From Cryptomeria japonica (Eukaryota > Streptophyta > Pinopsida > Cupressales > Cupressaceae), in NCBI RefSeq assembly GCF_030272615.1, contig NC_081411.1, positions 215,560,654 through 215,624,653 on the forward strand: a stretch of DNA of 64,000 nucleotides, in the 5' to 3' direction. Position numbers and translations under genes: made by a program. Shown in pieces: positions 22,228 to 33,561 of the stretch. How positions within the stretch are numbered: position 1 is the stretch's first letter; the number at the start of each line of letters is the position of its first letter. The notes beneath the pieces were generated by a model. It was not told the origin of the DNA and did not search any database. It saw only the letters and a program-made list of their open reading frames with translations.

Positions 22228-25200
22228 TCAACCTAATGTACCATCTGTATCCTCTCTCTTCTGCAATGCGTCTATGATTGCCTCATGCTCTTCTACTGAA
22301 AGTGTCCACAATACCTTATTAGCAAGTCTACCTTTGTATCTTTCTAATTTGATGTTTTTTGCCACCACCAAATGAGAATAGTGTATAATCTTCTTTTCTG
22401 ATTGGTAGTCTTGATAAGCTGGTAAGCCATTCCTTCTTGTTAAGTATTTACGTAGCCATGTACCAACCACCACAACAGACCCAACTGGATACTGAAAACC
22501 ATCATCATCTACTTGATCACATATCAACTTTTTCTTAGGTTCTACACATCTATCTAGCCAATACTCAACCTGCTCATCATTATCCTCAGGTGCAAAAACA
22601 GCATACACATGTCCTATAAAACAAATTTAAGTACAATGTGTAGAAATAAAACTTGTTGGAATTTATAATTCAAATATGTAATCATAAATTATATGACAAT
22701 ACATAAAAATATATAATTTAAAGTTATAAATAATAAATTGAATTAAATTACCAAGTTGTATGAGGTCTGAAACATGATCATAATCTTCTGATGCAAATGC
22801 ATGATCGGGGTCTTCATTTCTTCTAACATCTTCATATTGTGTCTCAGTAGGTGTTAAGGATTTGTGTTGTCATTCTTCGACCCATTCCGTATTCTCGCAT
22901 CCTTCCCATTCACTTGCAACACAAAATTGACTAAAACATGCAAGCTCTCTAGTCCATATAGTCCAAGTGTTAGAATTAGAACTCTTAAATGAATGCCATC
23001 TAGCTGACCCATTTATTGTATCACAATCATATCTTGGAAGGATATTCTCCTCTTTAACTAGCCAGAAGAAACGTCTAATTGTAGAGTTCTGACTTGATCT
23101 TGTGGATAAATTGGCACTACACCAATCCACAATTGCACTTGCATTTTTAAATTTAGCCTTTTCCTCGAATTTGAGTTGCTCTCTGCAAAGGGCTCTCTTA
23201 ACACATGCACAGACACCGTCATGTTCTCCTTTCCCGTGTCCAGCCTCAAAAAAACTCCAAATGTGTTCGATATTAGTTTTCTTATGAATCCTACTCAACC
23301 AATAAAATAGTCTAGCATTCTTGAATTGCCCTGTGCAATTACTAGACCATATTAGATGTTGTGTCATTTGAATTTCTCTCTCCCTCAAATTCTGAAAAAA
23401 GGTCTTGAAGCAAAACTGGACAAACTCAGATGAGTGTAATTTATTATCACTCATATAGAAATGGTACTCTCTCAAAATTTTGCGATCCTCTTGTGTACTA
23501 TCTGGTGCATGCCTATAGACAATATGGACAAAAAATGATACCTGCACTGAATTGTAGTATTGTGATTGTACCTCATCTTGTGCTACAAGCGTGTAGTTCT
23601 CTGCAAAGTCAACAACCAAAAGTATACTACCAACAAGAAATGTATCCTTACATATTCGAAACTGACCATCAAGCCATCTAGCATTTTGAGTGTGTTTAAC
23701 ATATTTAGGTATGATGTTACTCTTGAATTCATTCATAAATGCATGAACACTAACTTTTTCAGTGATTAGATCACATCTTTTTCCAACCTTTCCATCCTTC
23801 AGCGGATACTCAATAGTTTTAAATCTTTTAACATCAATTAATTGTTGTCCAAAATCATTTGAAAGATTTTCATGCAAACATTCATCCAACAATGCAAGAT
23901 TGCCACATATATCACATACACCAGAAACACATGCATTGAAAATGAAATTTTGTTCCTTTAGTGGGTTACAAAACAAACTTGAAATAAACTCCTTTATAGT
24001 TTCAAGTGGTATATTTATGCCACATTCTTGGAACATTCCATTACTATGCATGGTAACACGTATATATCGAAATACATCATAATGGTAGCAAAATTGAACA
24101 TGAGTTTTGCAACAACATGTGACTCTTTCCTTGTTAATTTGAACATACCAAGGTTTACACTTTTCAAAAGACCTTTGACAAATGCTAATAGTCAACACCT
24201 TATCATCCAAAAAAAATTTATACAATTCAGTTTGAGTCATGTCCAATGCTAAGTGGTATATTTATGCCACATTCTTGGAACATTCCATTACTATGCATGG
24301 TAACACGTATATATCGAAATACATCATAATGGTAGCAAAATTGAACATGAGTTTTGCAACAACATGTGACTCTTTCCTTGTTAATTTGAACATACCAAGG
24401 TTTACACTTTTCAAAAGACCTTTGACAAATGCTAATAGTCAACACCTTATCATCCAAAAAAAATTTATACAATTCAGTTTGAGTCATGTCCAATAGGTGT
24501 TTTAGATGTGGATCACGAATTTTTGACCCAACTCTTAATTTAAGAACATCTCTAACATTAGGTGATACTCTCGTATTATCATGCCAGAATTTTTCGATCA
24601 AATTTTTGACTTCACCAGTAAGTTTCATATCAAACCTTGGTAGTCTACCACTAAAAGTCCACAATTTATTTGTCGGATCACTTTCAAAATTAACTCTTCT
24701 TTTTACAGCTCTTGACAAATTTTTGCGATGAATATTAAGATATCTATTTATGTTACTCATCATTCTTTTATTAGAAGTTGTTTGGCTTACTAAAGCTGTT
24801 GTTATTGCCCGTTGTGCCACATTTTTATCTTTAGAATGACTTTTCTTTCCAATTGTATCAAAGGCGCTAGCAACAGTTGATACAACTTGTTTTAAAGACT
24901 CCTCCTTCTTGGGTTTGACATAAAAGTCTAACTTCTTCATCACTTTTTGAATTTTAGTCATTTTAATTAGTTGTACCATTAATTGACATTGAAACCCAAA
25001 TTTCTTATTATAAAAAAAATGTTTAAGCAATCTATTTGTATGTGTCCTAATCTGTCTCCATGAAACCAAGCCAGGAAGGTTGTCTAATACATCACTTTTA
25101 ATTTCAAAATTTTCATTCATTTGATTATCATTCAAACATGTTTCATTTTCAATTGGTGTTTCCATGTCTACATGCACATTATTGGTTTTAGTTGCAGGTG

Positions 25201-25666
25201 GATTTTTAATTTCATTTGGAGTTTCAAATTTGGTTTCAATTTCAGTTTCAAGTTAAGATCTAGTTTCAGTTGGGGTTTCAATTTGGATTTCAATTTCACT
25301 TTCAACTTGACTTCTAATTTAATTTGGGGTTTGATTTTAAATTAGAATTTCATTTAATAAGTAACCTAGTTCTACTAAATCACCAATTTCTTCATGAGAA
25401 AAGACATAGGGCTGTGAAGACATGCATGTATCCAATAATGGATTAGAAGATACACCTAAATTAAATGGTTCTATTATGTTTCCTTCATTAGCATTTATGG
25501 TCTCATTGATGTTCTCCTCTTCTAAAATGATTATGGAACTTGAAGCTCCTTGTCTCATTCTTGATCTTCTCTCTCATTGACGCATTGCCTCCTTCTCCCT
25601 ATTTGCCGCAATCTCCTTAGTTGTCAGAACCTTCCTTTGCCTCTTCCTGTGTTGATTTGATCCCAT
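22228..25666 (-). pseudogene. DDE-transposase-like gene with intron, decayed
   Basis: The - strand gene starts at ATG 25666 with a basic N terminus (RKRQRKVLTTKEIAANREKE, stop at 25574). An acidic region has stops down to about 25180. A long frame 25177-24227 follows, then 24246-22870 after a duplication. Cys/His pairs near CCCKTHVQFCYHYD and CVSGVCDICGNLALLDEC look zinc-binding. The core has VVDFAENYTLVAQDEVQSQ, YMSDNKLHSS, IWSSNCTGQFKNARLFYWL and FFEAGHGKGEHDG, an RNase H-fold DDE pattern. I cannot assign the superfamily. An intron of 138 bp (22751-22614, GTAATT...TTATAG) separates a last exon with VYAVFAPEDN and FQYPVGSVVVVGTWL, perhaps BAH-like. The expected Asp in IWSSN is missing and TGA 22870 interrupts exon 1. 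Confidence 0.65.
24004..24494. repeat. Exact 247-bp tandem duplication in the transposase-like gene
   Basis: 24004-24247 and 24251-24494 (244 bp each, offset 247) read as identical base for base, including an A8 run. 247 is not a multiple of three, and the upstream and downstream frames differ by exactly this shift. The duplication therefore accounts for the frame break. It is a very recent duplication or an assembly artefact. Confidence 0.9.
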
Positions 25667-27819
25667 GGCTACACCAAAATTTGAATTCAAATCAATCTCC
25701 TTACCAAATCGATAATAAGACAAACAAAGAGAATGATTAATCAAAACATTCTCTTTGCAAATCGTACCTGTTAGCCAATGATTGAAAAATCATTCAATCA
25801 TTGGGATTTGTGCTTGTGGGCCAGAGTCTGGCCCAACAGATCTTTTCAGAAACGGGTGAAAATAGGCGCCCGTTGTTTAAAATTAGGGGCAGGAAACATT
25901 CCTTACCTTTGTTTTTTGCTTTGGGATAGGCTTGGTCTCACCAAGCCTATGCTTGGACCTCCAAAAAAATGACTAAGGTAAAACGACATCAAATTTCTAC
26001 CTTGGCCTAATTTTTTGAGGGCCTTTCTGATTGAATTTTTTGACAAAACGAAAACCCATTAGAGTTTTTAGTGTCCTAATTTCAGAAATGTAAATTTTAT
26101 AGTGATAAGGTTACTTTTACTATTTTTGTATTATTTATTAATCAAAAGTGGAACTTAAACCTAAAATACCAAGGTTCACTAAAACTTTAATAACTTTTTG
26201 GTTTTTAGAATTTTAGAAAACTAAATTATATGGCATCAATCTACATACAATTCTTTTGAATATTAAAAAAAAAAAATGAAAAATATGAAATTTTCATCAA
26301 ATTATGGTGGTCGTACACCCGATGTTTTGAAAATATACTTTATTGTCAGTTAAAAATTAATTAAAAAATATATATTCAATAAAAAAATAAGCAAAAATAT
26401 TCTCATCAATATTTGGTGTCTTAGGTATTATTTCCCAGAAGTATTTACAAAAATTCATTTATTTGCATCAAAAAAGGGTGGTCGTACACATGCGTGGTAT
26501 GGTCCTGAAACAGGCATTTTGAAAAACTGGTTTTTAAACATGCCTACTAAAAAGGGATTTCTACCATGTGGGTATTAAAATAAATTACATATTTGAAAAT
26601 TAGACTCTAAGTACTACATTTTCTATTCCTGAATTTTTTTGAGATTCAATCTCTAAGTGCATCAAATTTTGACATCAGTCGACATAAAATTTGAAAAACA
26701 GAGAAAACACTTCCACTTTTTGCCCAAAAGTGGGACTCAACTTCTTGCAGCCACCCTATATATACACATATTATATATACAATAGCATATTATACACACA
26801 CCCAAAATTTAAACAAACTTAGCGTGTGTACAATATTTATAGTAAACATAGCGCGTACGTGTTGTTTATAGTAAACATAGCGCATATGCGCGTCTTACAC
26901 CATAAGTACCATGTACACGCTATTTATACCATAAGTACCCCATACGCGCTTTTGACTGTTTAGGCTTGGAAATAGGCCTGGATGACAAAGGTATGGTTTA
27001 GAAGTTTGATTTCCCTCCATTTCCCTCATTTTTTATGTGTTTTATTTTATCAACTTGGTTTATCGACTTTGTCATCATCAAGTTTACACTTAATCAAGTG
27101 GGTATTTCTAAAATTGCCACCATATTTTCACCCATCTTCTGAGATTTCTAACCATATAATTTTAAAAAAAATTGAACAAACAATAACATATTATTATTGA
27201 ATTTCTTTTACCAGTGTCTCCATAGTTCTCACAGACATAGGTGCACCATTTTTTTAATAATTTTTGATATACTTATCCAAATTTTAAAAAAATTATATAT
27301 TATTCTTGTGCACTTGATTCTTTACAATTTATAAAAAAAATTGTATTTTCGATTTGTTTAGTACAACTTATGCTTCGCGTACGAACAAGTACCTAATTTT
27401 CAGGATGTGCTCGATTGGAAAAACCATAAAAAAAAAATACTCAACAAAAAATTTCACAAAAAATACACATCTTCTAGTGCTCACTCATAACTATCTTTGT
27501 TCCAAAGGATTTGTCAAAATAATAAATCTAACTATGACTTTTTTGATGCGCACGTCAGACACTATGTTATGTTTTTCAAAAAAAGTCAGGGTCTGTTTTT
27601 CGTGTGCGAAGGATTTGACCCCCTTAATCTTATCCAATTTTGAAAAAGTTTAGTAGTTTGGAAACTAGATTCGGAGTACTACAATATTTGTTGTTTTATT
27701 ATCTTCATATCTTGAGTGGATGACTTTCAAATTTTGCCTCCAAGTTCAGGTTCACCTGATTTCAGAAAAAAAAAAAAAAAAAAAAATCCACTTATACCCC
27801 CCCTTTTTGACCACCATCT
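25667..27819. other. Upstream region of the transposase-like gene, no gene seen
   Basis: No supportable coding frame was found. It contains two copies of GGTGGTCGTACAC (about 26308 and 26479) in related contexts, the CpG-bearing repeat block at 26836-26939, and an A-run near 27768-27785. It may hold the promoter and terminal region of the putative DNA transposon. Confidence 0.45.
26836..26939. repeat. Compact direct and inverted repeat block rich in GCGC/GTAC
   Basis: TTTATAGTAAACATAGCGC occurs at 26836 and 26865. ACCATAAGTACC occurs at 26899 and, less its first A, at 26929. Between and around them are GTACACGCTATTTATA and AGCGTGTGTACAATATTTAT, which are imperfect inverted partners. The CpG-containing palindromic words stand out in AT-rich surroundings. 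The layout resembles subterminal binding sites of a DNA transposon. Confidence 0.6.
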
Positions 27820-28659
27820 TTGTGCACTTACCCATTAGTTGAATTTCATATTGGTGGTTATAAAGATAAAGTACTTTGTGATGTTGCACCTATGTATTGT
27901 TGTCATCTATTACTTGGAAGACCTTGTCAATTTGATAAACATGCCTTATATGATGGGAGAGCCAATACATATCAGGTTGAGAAAGATGGGACTACTTTCA
28001 CATTGGTTCCATTGGTTGAAGATGATAAAGGCAAGAGTAAGGTAGCACAAGTTATTATATTTGGTAAGGAAGAGCTTGTGGGGATGGGTGAAGAAAAGAA
28101 GAGGGAGGTTGCAACTACTTCTATGTTAGAGGACATCAGTATAGCAAGGTTGAAGAGTCGAGTGAATTTGAGAAGCAATGAGGATGGCAAGAAGATGAAG
28201 GTAGACAAAGAGAAAGTTAAATTGATGATAAAGGAGCAAGATTGGCATGTTAATGTCGTGGTTGGGATAGTAGTTTGTCCTTTGATTGAAAATAAAGAAG
28301 ATGGATGTTTAGGGTCTACACATACAGTGATAAACAAGTTTGATAAGGCAGAGATAAAGGGAAAAGATGGAGTAGAAAAAGACAAGAGGCAGTCACACAT
28401 GAAAAAGTGTGAACATGGAACAAGGACCAAGACAAGGATACAAGAAGAGGCAGTCAAAAATAGGGATGATAAGAGTTTTATTGCAAGTGTTGGTGCAAGT
28501 ACAGATGAGGAACAAGTCAGTGGGCAAAGAGCAGGTCTATTAGAGGAAATGGAGAAAGGTCTAGAGGTGGGGTGGTCCCAAAATGCAAGGGATGGTGCTA
28601 GTCTTCAATACCTTGGTCATTGGAGGAGGTCACCTACTAGGAATACATTTGATGTATAG
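27820..28659 (+). pseudogene. Ty3/gypsy protease fragment fused to an unknown tail
   Basis: The open frame starts YPLVEFHIGGYKDKVLCDVA, then CCHLLLGRPCQFDKHALYDG and NTYQVEKDGTTFTLVPL. This is the C-terminal half of a Ty3/gypsy protease of the kind seen in chromoviruses. The N-terminal half with the catalytic Asp is absent, and RT does not follow. After about residue 75 the frame stays open through a lysine/glutamate-rich tail without a known domain, to a TAG near 28657. The long open tail is unusual for a relic and may be the remaining part of a deleted element. Confidence 0.6.
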
Positions 28660-30200
28660 AGGGATGGATTAATCAAGCTCATGATTGGTGCAACACACTT
28701 TCCCAAGGGACTTGGGAACTTTTTGAGGTTGGGCAAATGGTGCAAGGGTACCAAGGCCACTATTGGAGAATGGTGGTCAAAGGGGTAATCTATAGGTGTT
28801 CTCATGTCAAATTGATTTAATAAGGAAATAAGAGACCATTTATGATGTTTTTAGGCCATTGGAACTCATTTTGGCCAATGATGAAAAAAGTTGTAAATTC
28901 TTGTCATTTTGTCAATGCAATGTTGCAATTTAGGTGATTTGAGTCATTTGGTGTGTAATAAGGTTGTTATGAACCATTTAGAAGATGTTTAAGATAATTT
29001 AGGGGTTACATTGCAAATATTGCACAAACTGTCAATAATGTAAAAAGTTATCATTAAAAAGTTGTCAAAGTTGTAAAGTTGCAACTAGGGAGATGAAGAG
29101 TCATTTTCAATAAGGAATTTTATGGGTTTTTTATAGGTTTTTGGCAGCTAAAAAATCCTTTAAATACTTGTATTGCATCGACTTATTGAGGTTTGGAAGG
29201 ATGGAGAGATGAAATGAATGAAAAACTCATTGGTTTTTGATGTTTTTATTGTATTTTTGCTGCTCTAAGGACCTATGTGTCCCTGTACTATTGTGTAATG
29301 ATGTCTGATCAATTGGGATGAGTTATTTTATGAATCTACTTAAATTTTGTATTGATCTCATTAATTTTCATTAAGTATTTTGAGAGTTATGGTTGTTTTA
29401 TTGATTGCAACTTTCTAAATTTCTCTATAACAGTCATGTAGTAGCGTTTTGTATGGTTCTATATAGATAGTATGTGATCTAAAACTTATATGGATGGATA
29501 GGGGAATGAGTTAGTTTTATTTTAGAAATTTTTTGAGGTCATTTCATCAAGTATCAACGGAGACAAGCAAATTACTGAAAGTGGGTCTGAAATTCCATCA
29601 AACAAGGGTTTTGACAAAAAAATGGTGATGAATTCCCATTCCACTTTGGGAAAATTCTAAATCTTGGTGAAATGTTAGTTTTCCAAGTCCTTTAAATGTT
29701 CCAATTGGTTTTAGAGTAGAAACTCAAGTTTGGAGGGAGAAAAATGATGCCCTATGCGGGTTACTCTATGTGTTTAGCCTTGTTGATAAGTTAGAAATGA
29801 GGGTTTCATAAATTGATAAATAGGTGATGGTTTCAAACCTTGGAGATGGATGGATTAGGCTATTTGTGTCATGTAGAGAGTGTGTGATTAGATTATTTGT
29901 TGAGATAAGTTATGCCCACTTTGAGACGAGTAGGGTTAATAGACAAGAGGACTAGTTTATGGAGGAAGAGGCATGATAGGGTCTTTTTGAGCCCATTGTT
30001 GTGAATTATGCCATATTGGTATTGAGGTGTCTTCAAGATTGATGATTTGTACCCCCTTGTATTGCATCACATCCACAGGGTTGAAATTTGTGTTTTGAGG
30101 GTTGGCTGTTACGCAAATGTTTTGGCTAGCAATGGAGGAAATCAAAGGATAACTCTAGTTTTATAAAGTTTTGAGTGTGTTGTCTATTTTCTTGTAGGCT
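28660..30200 (+). repeat. Probable degenerate LTR segment (family C), + orientation
   Basis: About 28840-29780 shares ordered blocks with 37540-38430: GTTGTCAAAGTTGTAAAGTTGCAAC, then TTGATTGCA with AACAGTCATGT soon after, then GATGCCCTA-GCGG. Boundaries are not clear. It follows the protease fragment on the same strand, so it may be the 3' LTR of that element. No coding frame is supported. Confidence 0.4.
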
Positions 30201-30470
30201 ATGGTTATATTGTGCATTAAAGTAGGTATTGGCATAATTCGTGAAAGACTAATAGTTTTTTGTGGACTCTGCTTACCAAATTCCACAACTTTTGCCCACA
30301 TCTTGCCCACCTGTGTCGAAATGGGAGCTTTGGAACAAGGTATGGGCACCTACAAAATCATAATGGAAGGGGGATTTTTTTAGATGTTATATACAAGCAT
30401 TGCCAACATTTTCTAGGGCATGTACATAGGCTACATGAACTTCTACAAATCCTTACTTATGTTTGAAGTT
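30201..30470 (+). pseudogene. PPR-protein relic
   Basis: The frame encodes NSTTFAHILPTCVEMGALEQ, then GMGTYKIIMEGGFF. This is the hallmark of one repeat in plant PLS-type pentatricopeptide proteins (TF-x-x-VLPAC-x-x-x-x-ALEQG), which act in organelle RNA editing and processing. The next bases give DVIYKHCQHF and, after a shift, HVHRLHELL, decayed from the following repeat. A fragment of about 90 residues remains, with a stop near 30382. It is the only trace of a host-type gene in the window. Confidence 0.55.
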
Positions 30471-31417
30471 TCTTCATTTATAAGAAACCTTCTCTGCCTA
30501 CAAGTAAAAATGACATACTCACTGTCAAGCTTTGACGTTGAAAAATCCATCCTCTATGAATGGAGCAAATGAATCTTCTATGTGTAATGAGTGAGTGGTA
30601 GACGATAGGGTGTTGTAGAGAATAATTTGATGCAATTGATATCTTTAGAGAAAAATGCCAAATTAATCAGAAGTCCACAATATAACGTGCCATGAGAAGA
30701 AAAATGTTTTAGTGATAGGGAATGCATTAAGGTGCATGTTGCATATGATCAAACTTTAAAAAAAACAAAAAAACTAGTAGATGGAACCTCAAGAATCATT
30801 TTCCAAAGACACCTGCATAGTGATTACCAAATTGGGTGAATATTTGCCCTCTGTTGTCGAATGTTGTCAATGTGCCATTGCTTTTCTTTTCTTTGTCATA
30901 ATTCATTCCTATTTCATTTTGTTTGGTACCTCAATTGCAGTACAACAACATTAACCTTAGCATTCTCTTTGTGAATGCTAACCCTTTTTTGGCTAATAAG
31001 CTAAGACTATTTGAATCAATTAAAAGAGCATTGAATCTTTCTTGCTAAATTTACATTCAATTGTAATTGCCTATGCTTGTAGTTACCTTTCTATTAATTG
31101 ATTGTATTGTTGTTTAATTTGTCACACTATACTTGCACCTCTTTCCTTTTTATTATTTTAGTTGCTTTACTTTTCCTGTTTCATCATCCAATGCATCGTT
31201 TGCTAGCACTAGAATAGATTTAGCCCACCATAGAGGTTATTGTTAACTATAAATTGTATGACAACTTGTTATTATGATGGATTTATTCATGAACATAAAC
31301 CTTGGTTGAATTTGAACAATCAACAATTCAATAGATGACTAGACATCAACTTCTAAATGGTTCTTTAATCTAATCCATGGCATCAATTGTAACTTAAAGA
31401 CTTCAAAGATACAATAC
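30471..31417. other. Spacer left of element E, no gene seen
   Basis: AT-rich sequence with no coding frame or repeat that I can support. Confidence 0.5.
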
Positions 31418-31422
31418 GTTGT

Positions 31423-32598
31423 TGTAATAGTGGAAAAAGGTGAATGATGAAGAGATCAAGAGGAAATTTTTTCTTCCCTCCGAGGAGAGATGAAAGTTTC
31501 ACTGTGGATTTCCCTTCAAACACCTTATTCATATTACATTTAGAAATGGGGGGAATTCACTAGATCCAATCTCTTAAGGAAGAGATTGAATACTAAATGA
31601 AATTATAATGGGATAGGAATGACAAGCTAATCCCTCTTTTAGAATGGAAAATGATTGAATTATGTGTTGTAAGACTAAGTGTAAAAGTAGAAAAGAATTG
31701 ATTATAACTTGAGATATAAGCGTGAGATGAAGTTGTGCACCTGGATCAACCTATAATATGTCGAGACAAAGCTGCCCTGTGAATTTGAGGAAAAGTTGTT
31801 GGGATCGTGTTGAAAGTGTCCACAGTCCTCCAAAAAATCCACGAAATGAAAAAGGTTTTTTTGCCTCTACAAATGGAGTCCAAATCCGCAAACACGTCTG
31901 AGCACCTACAACCTACACACGGAAAAGAGAGGAAAAGCGATTGGGATTGGGGGTTTTCCTTCAAGTCAAACCCTAGTTTTGGAATTAACCAAATGATGAA
32001 AGAAAGTACTTGCAAGTAAACGTAAATGAAAGACTGAAATGTAAGTCACCTCAAGGAAGGTTGTAGATAGAATGTAGGTATATTTTCTTGTATTGAATTC
32101 CTCTTCAATGGTTGAATCCTTGACTTGAATGCAACACCTAGCCTTAAAGGGAGACTTGAGAATGCTCGATGTTGTAAAGGAAGGCTTGAATTCTCTTGAA
32201 TACTTGAATGTGTGATCTCATGTATCTGAACTTATCCAACTTCTCACTTATGCAAAATGGGAGGGTGAATGCAACTTATATACTCATAAATTAGGGTTAA
32301 TTGACTGATTTTTTGGCATAGGCCAACATAGGGAAAGTTTTCCCACTTTATGCAAAGTATAATGCAAAGATGGGATAGAGGGGGGCCCAAAATAGGGCAA
32401 GGAAAAGGGCACCAAGCCCCTATCCTACCCTTGTCTTAGGATAGGAAGCAGGTTCAGGTAGTGCGTAGGGCAAAAAAAGGCAACTTCCAAAGGTTGAGTA
32501 AGTCTCGGGTCTCCGATCAGGCTTGGGGATTTGAATCGCCAATGTGAAGACCCTAATGTGGTCACAAATTGTAATGGTCACAATTTTATGACACTACA
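31423..32598 (-). repeat. 3' LTR of element E
   Basis: 1176 bp, direct copy of 39315-40502. On the - strand it starts TGTAGTGTCATAA and ends CCACTATTACA. Confidence 0.9.
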
Positions 32599-32613
32599 TT
32601 TATCCCCCACTTT
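32599..32613 (-). promoter_or_regulatory. Polypurine tract of element E
   Basis: On the - strand AAAGTGGGGGATAAA directly precedes the 3' LTR start TGTAGTG. This fixes the element's orientation. Confidence 0.85.
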
Positions 32614-33561
32614 AGCAGGAGTATAAGTGTACGCCAATACTATTGATAAAGAACAAGGAAACAAGATTGAAAGACTTCTACCACATCAAGGAGGCAAGAT
32701 GCACCAAGCCCCAAGTGGACTAAGGATCTTACGACATCGATTGACCAAGTAAAAGGGAAGATAAAGAAGGGAAAACAATGACTACAAGTAGCAAGGTTCC
32801 CCTCAGTATGAGTCATGAAAAGAAAAGATACCAAAATTATAAAGCAAACCCAAGTTCACTAAATAACTTCAAGTATCAAGAAGGAAAATATAAGCAGAGT
32901 GTATGCCCCCATGTTAAAGCAATCACATATGCCTTATTGGGAGCGATTTCTTTAAGGTATGATACACCCAAGAGAGAGAAGAGAGGGAGCACGTTATTGC
33001 AAGGATTTAGCCCCCATTCGAAGAATAAGCCCAAGGATAATGAACACAAAACATGAGGTAGTTTCACTTTCCTCAGGGTCAGTATGTTGTATGATAACTC
33101 ATGTATATCATAAATGTATGTGTGCATATAATAATAGTCATTCCCCAAAGAAAGGACACTACCTTTAGAAGAAAGGGAAGAGAGGATGTCTTTCAAGTAA
33201 ACATGAAAGAGACCATGTCTTTCAAGTAAACATGAAAGAGACCAAAAGAGATCTCAATGCTTTGCATCATCCTCAAGTAGCCATTGAGGGAAAAATAGAA
33301 GAATAGGAATACACATAGAAGAATGATCACAAAAGAGAAATAAAGGAGAGATAGAGAAGATCTACAGTGCTAATATTGCTAATCTAGCATAGCATCCACC
33401 TCCCAATCTTGTTAATCACTATTTTGGGAAGATGAGAAAAATGTCAGAGAAGCGACATCAAGCATAGCAGATGGATCTATCACAAGATCCAAACAAGGAC
33501 TATGCTCATGTGGTAAGTCACTTTGTTCAATTCTAGGAGCTAGGATTAGGGTTTGTGAAAA
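32614..33561 (-). other. 3' untranslated region of element E
   Basis: There is no coding frame. A 29-bp unit (TGTCTTTCAAGTAAACATGA plus AAGAGACCA) is repeated twice in tandem at about 33187-33244. Confidence 0.6.
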
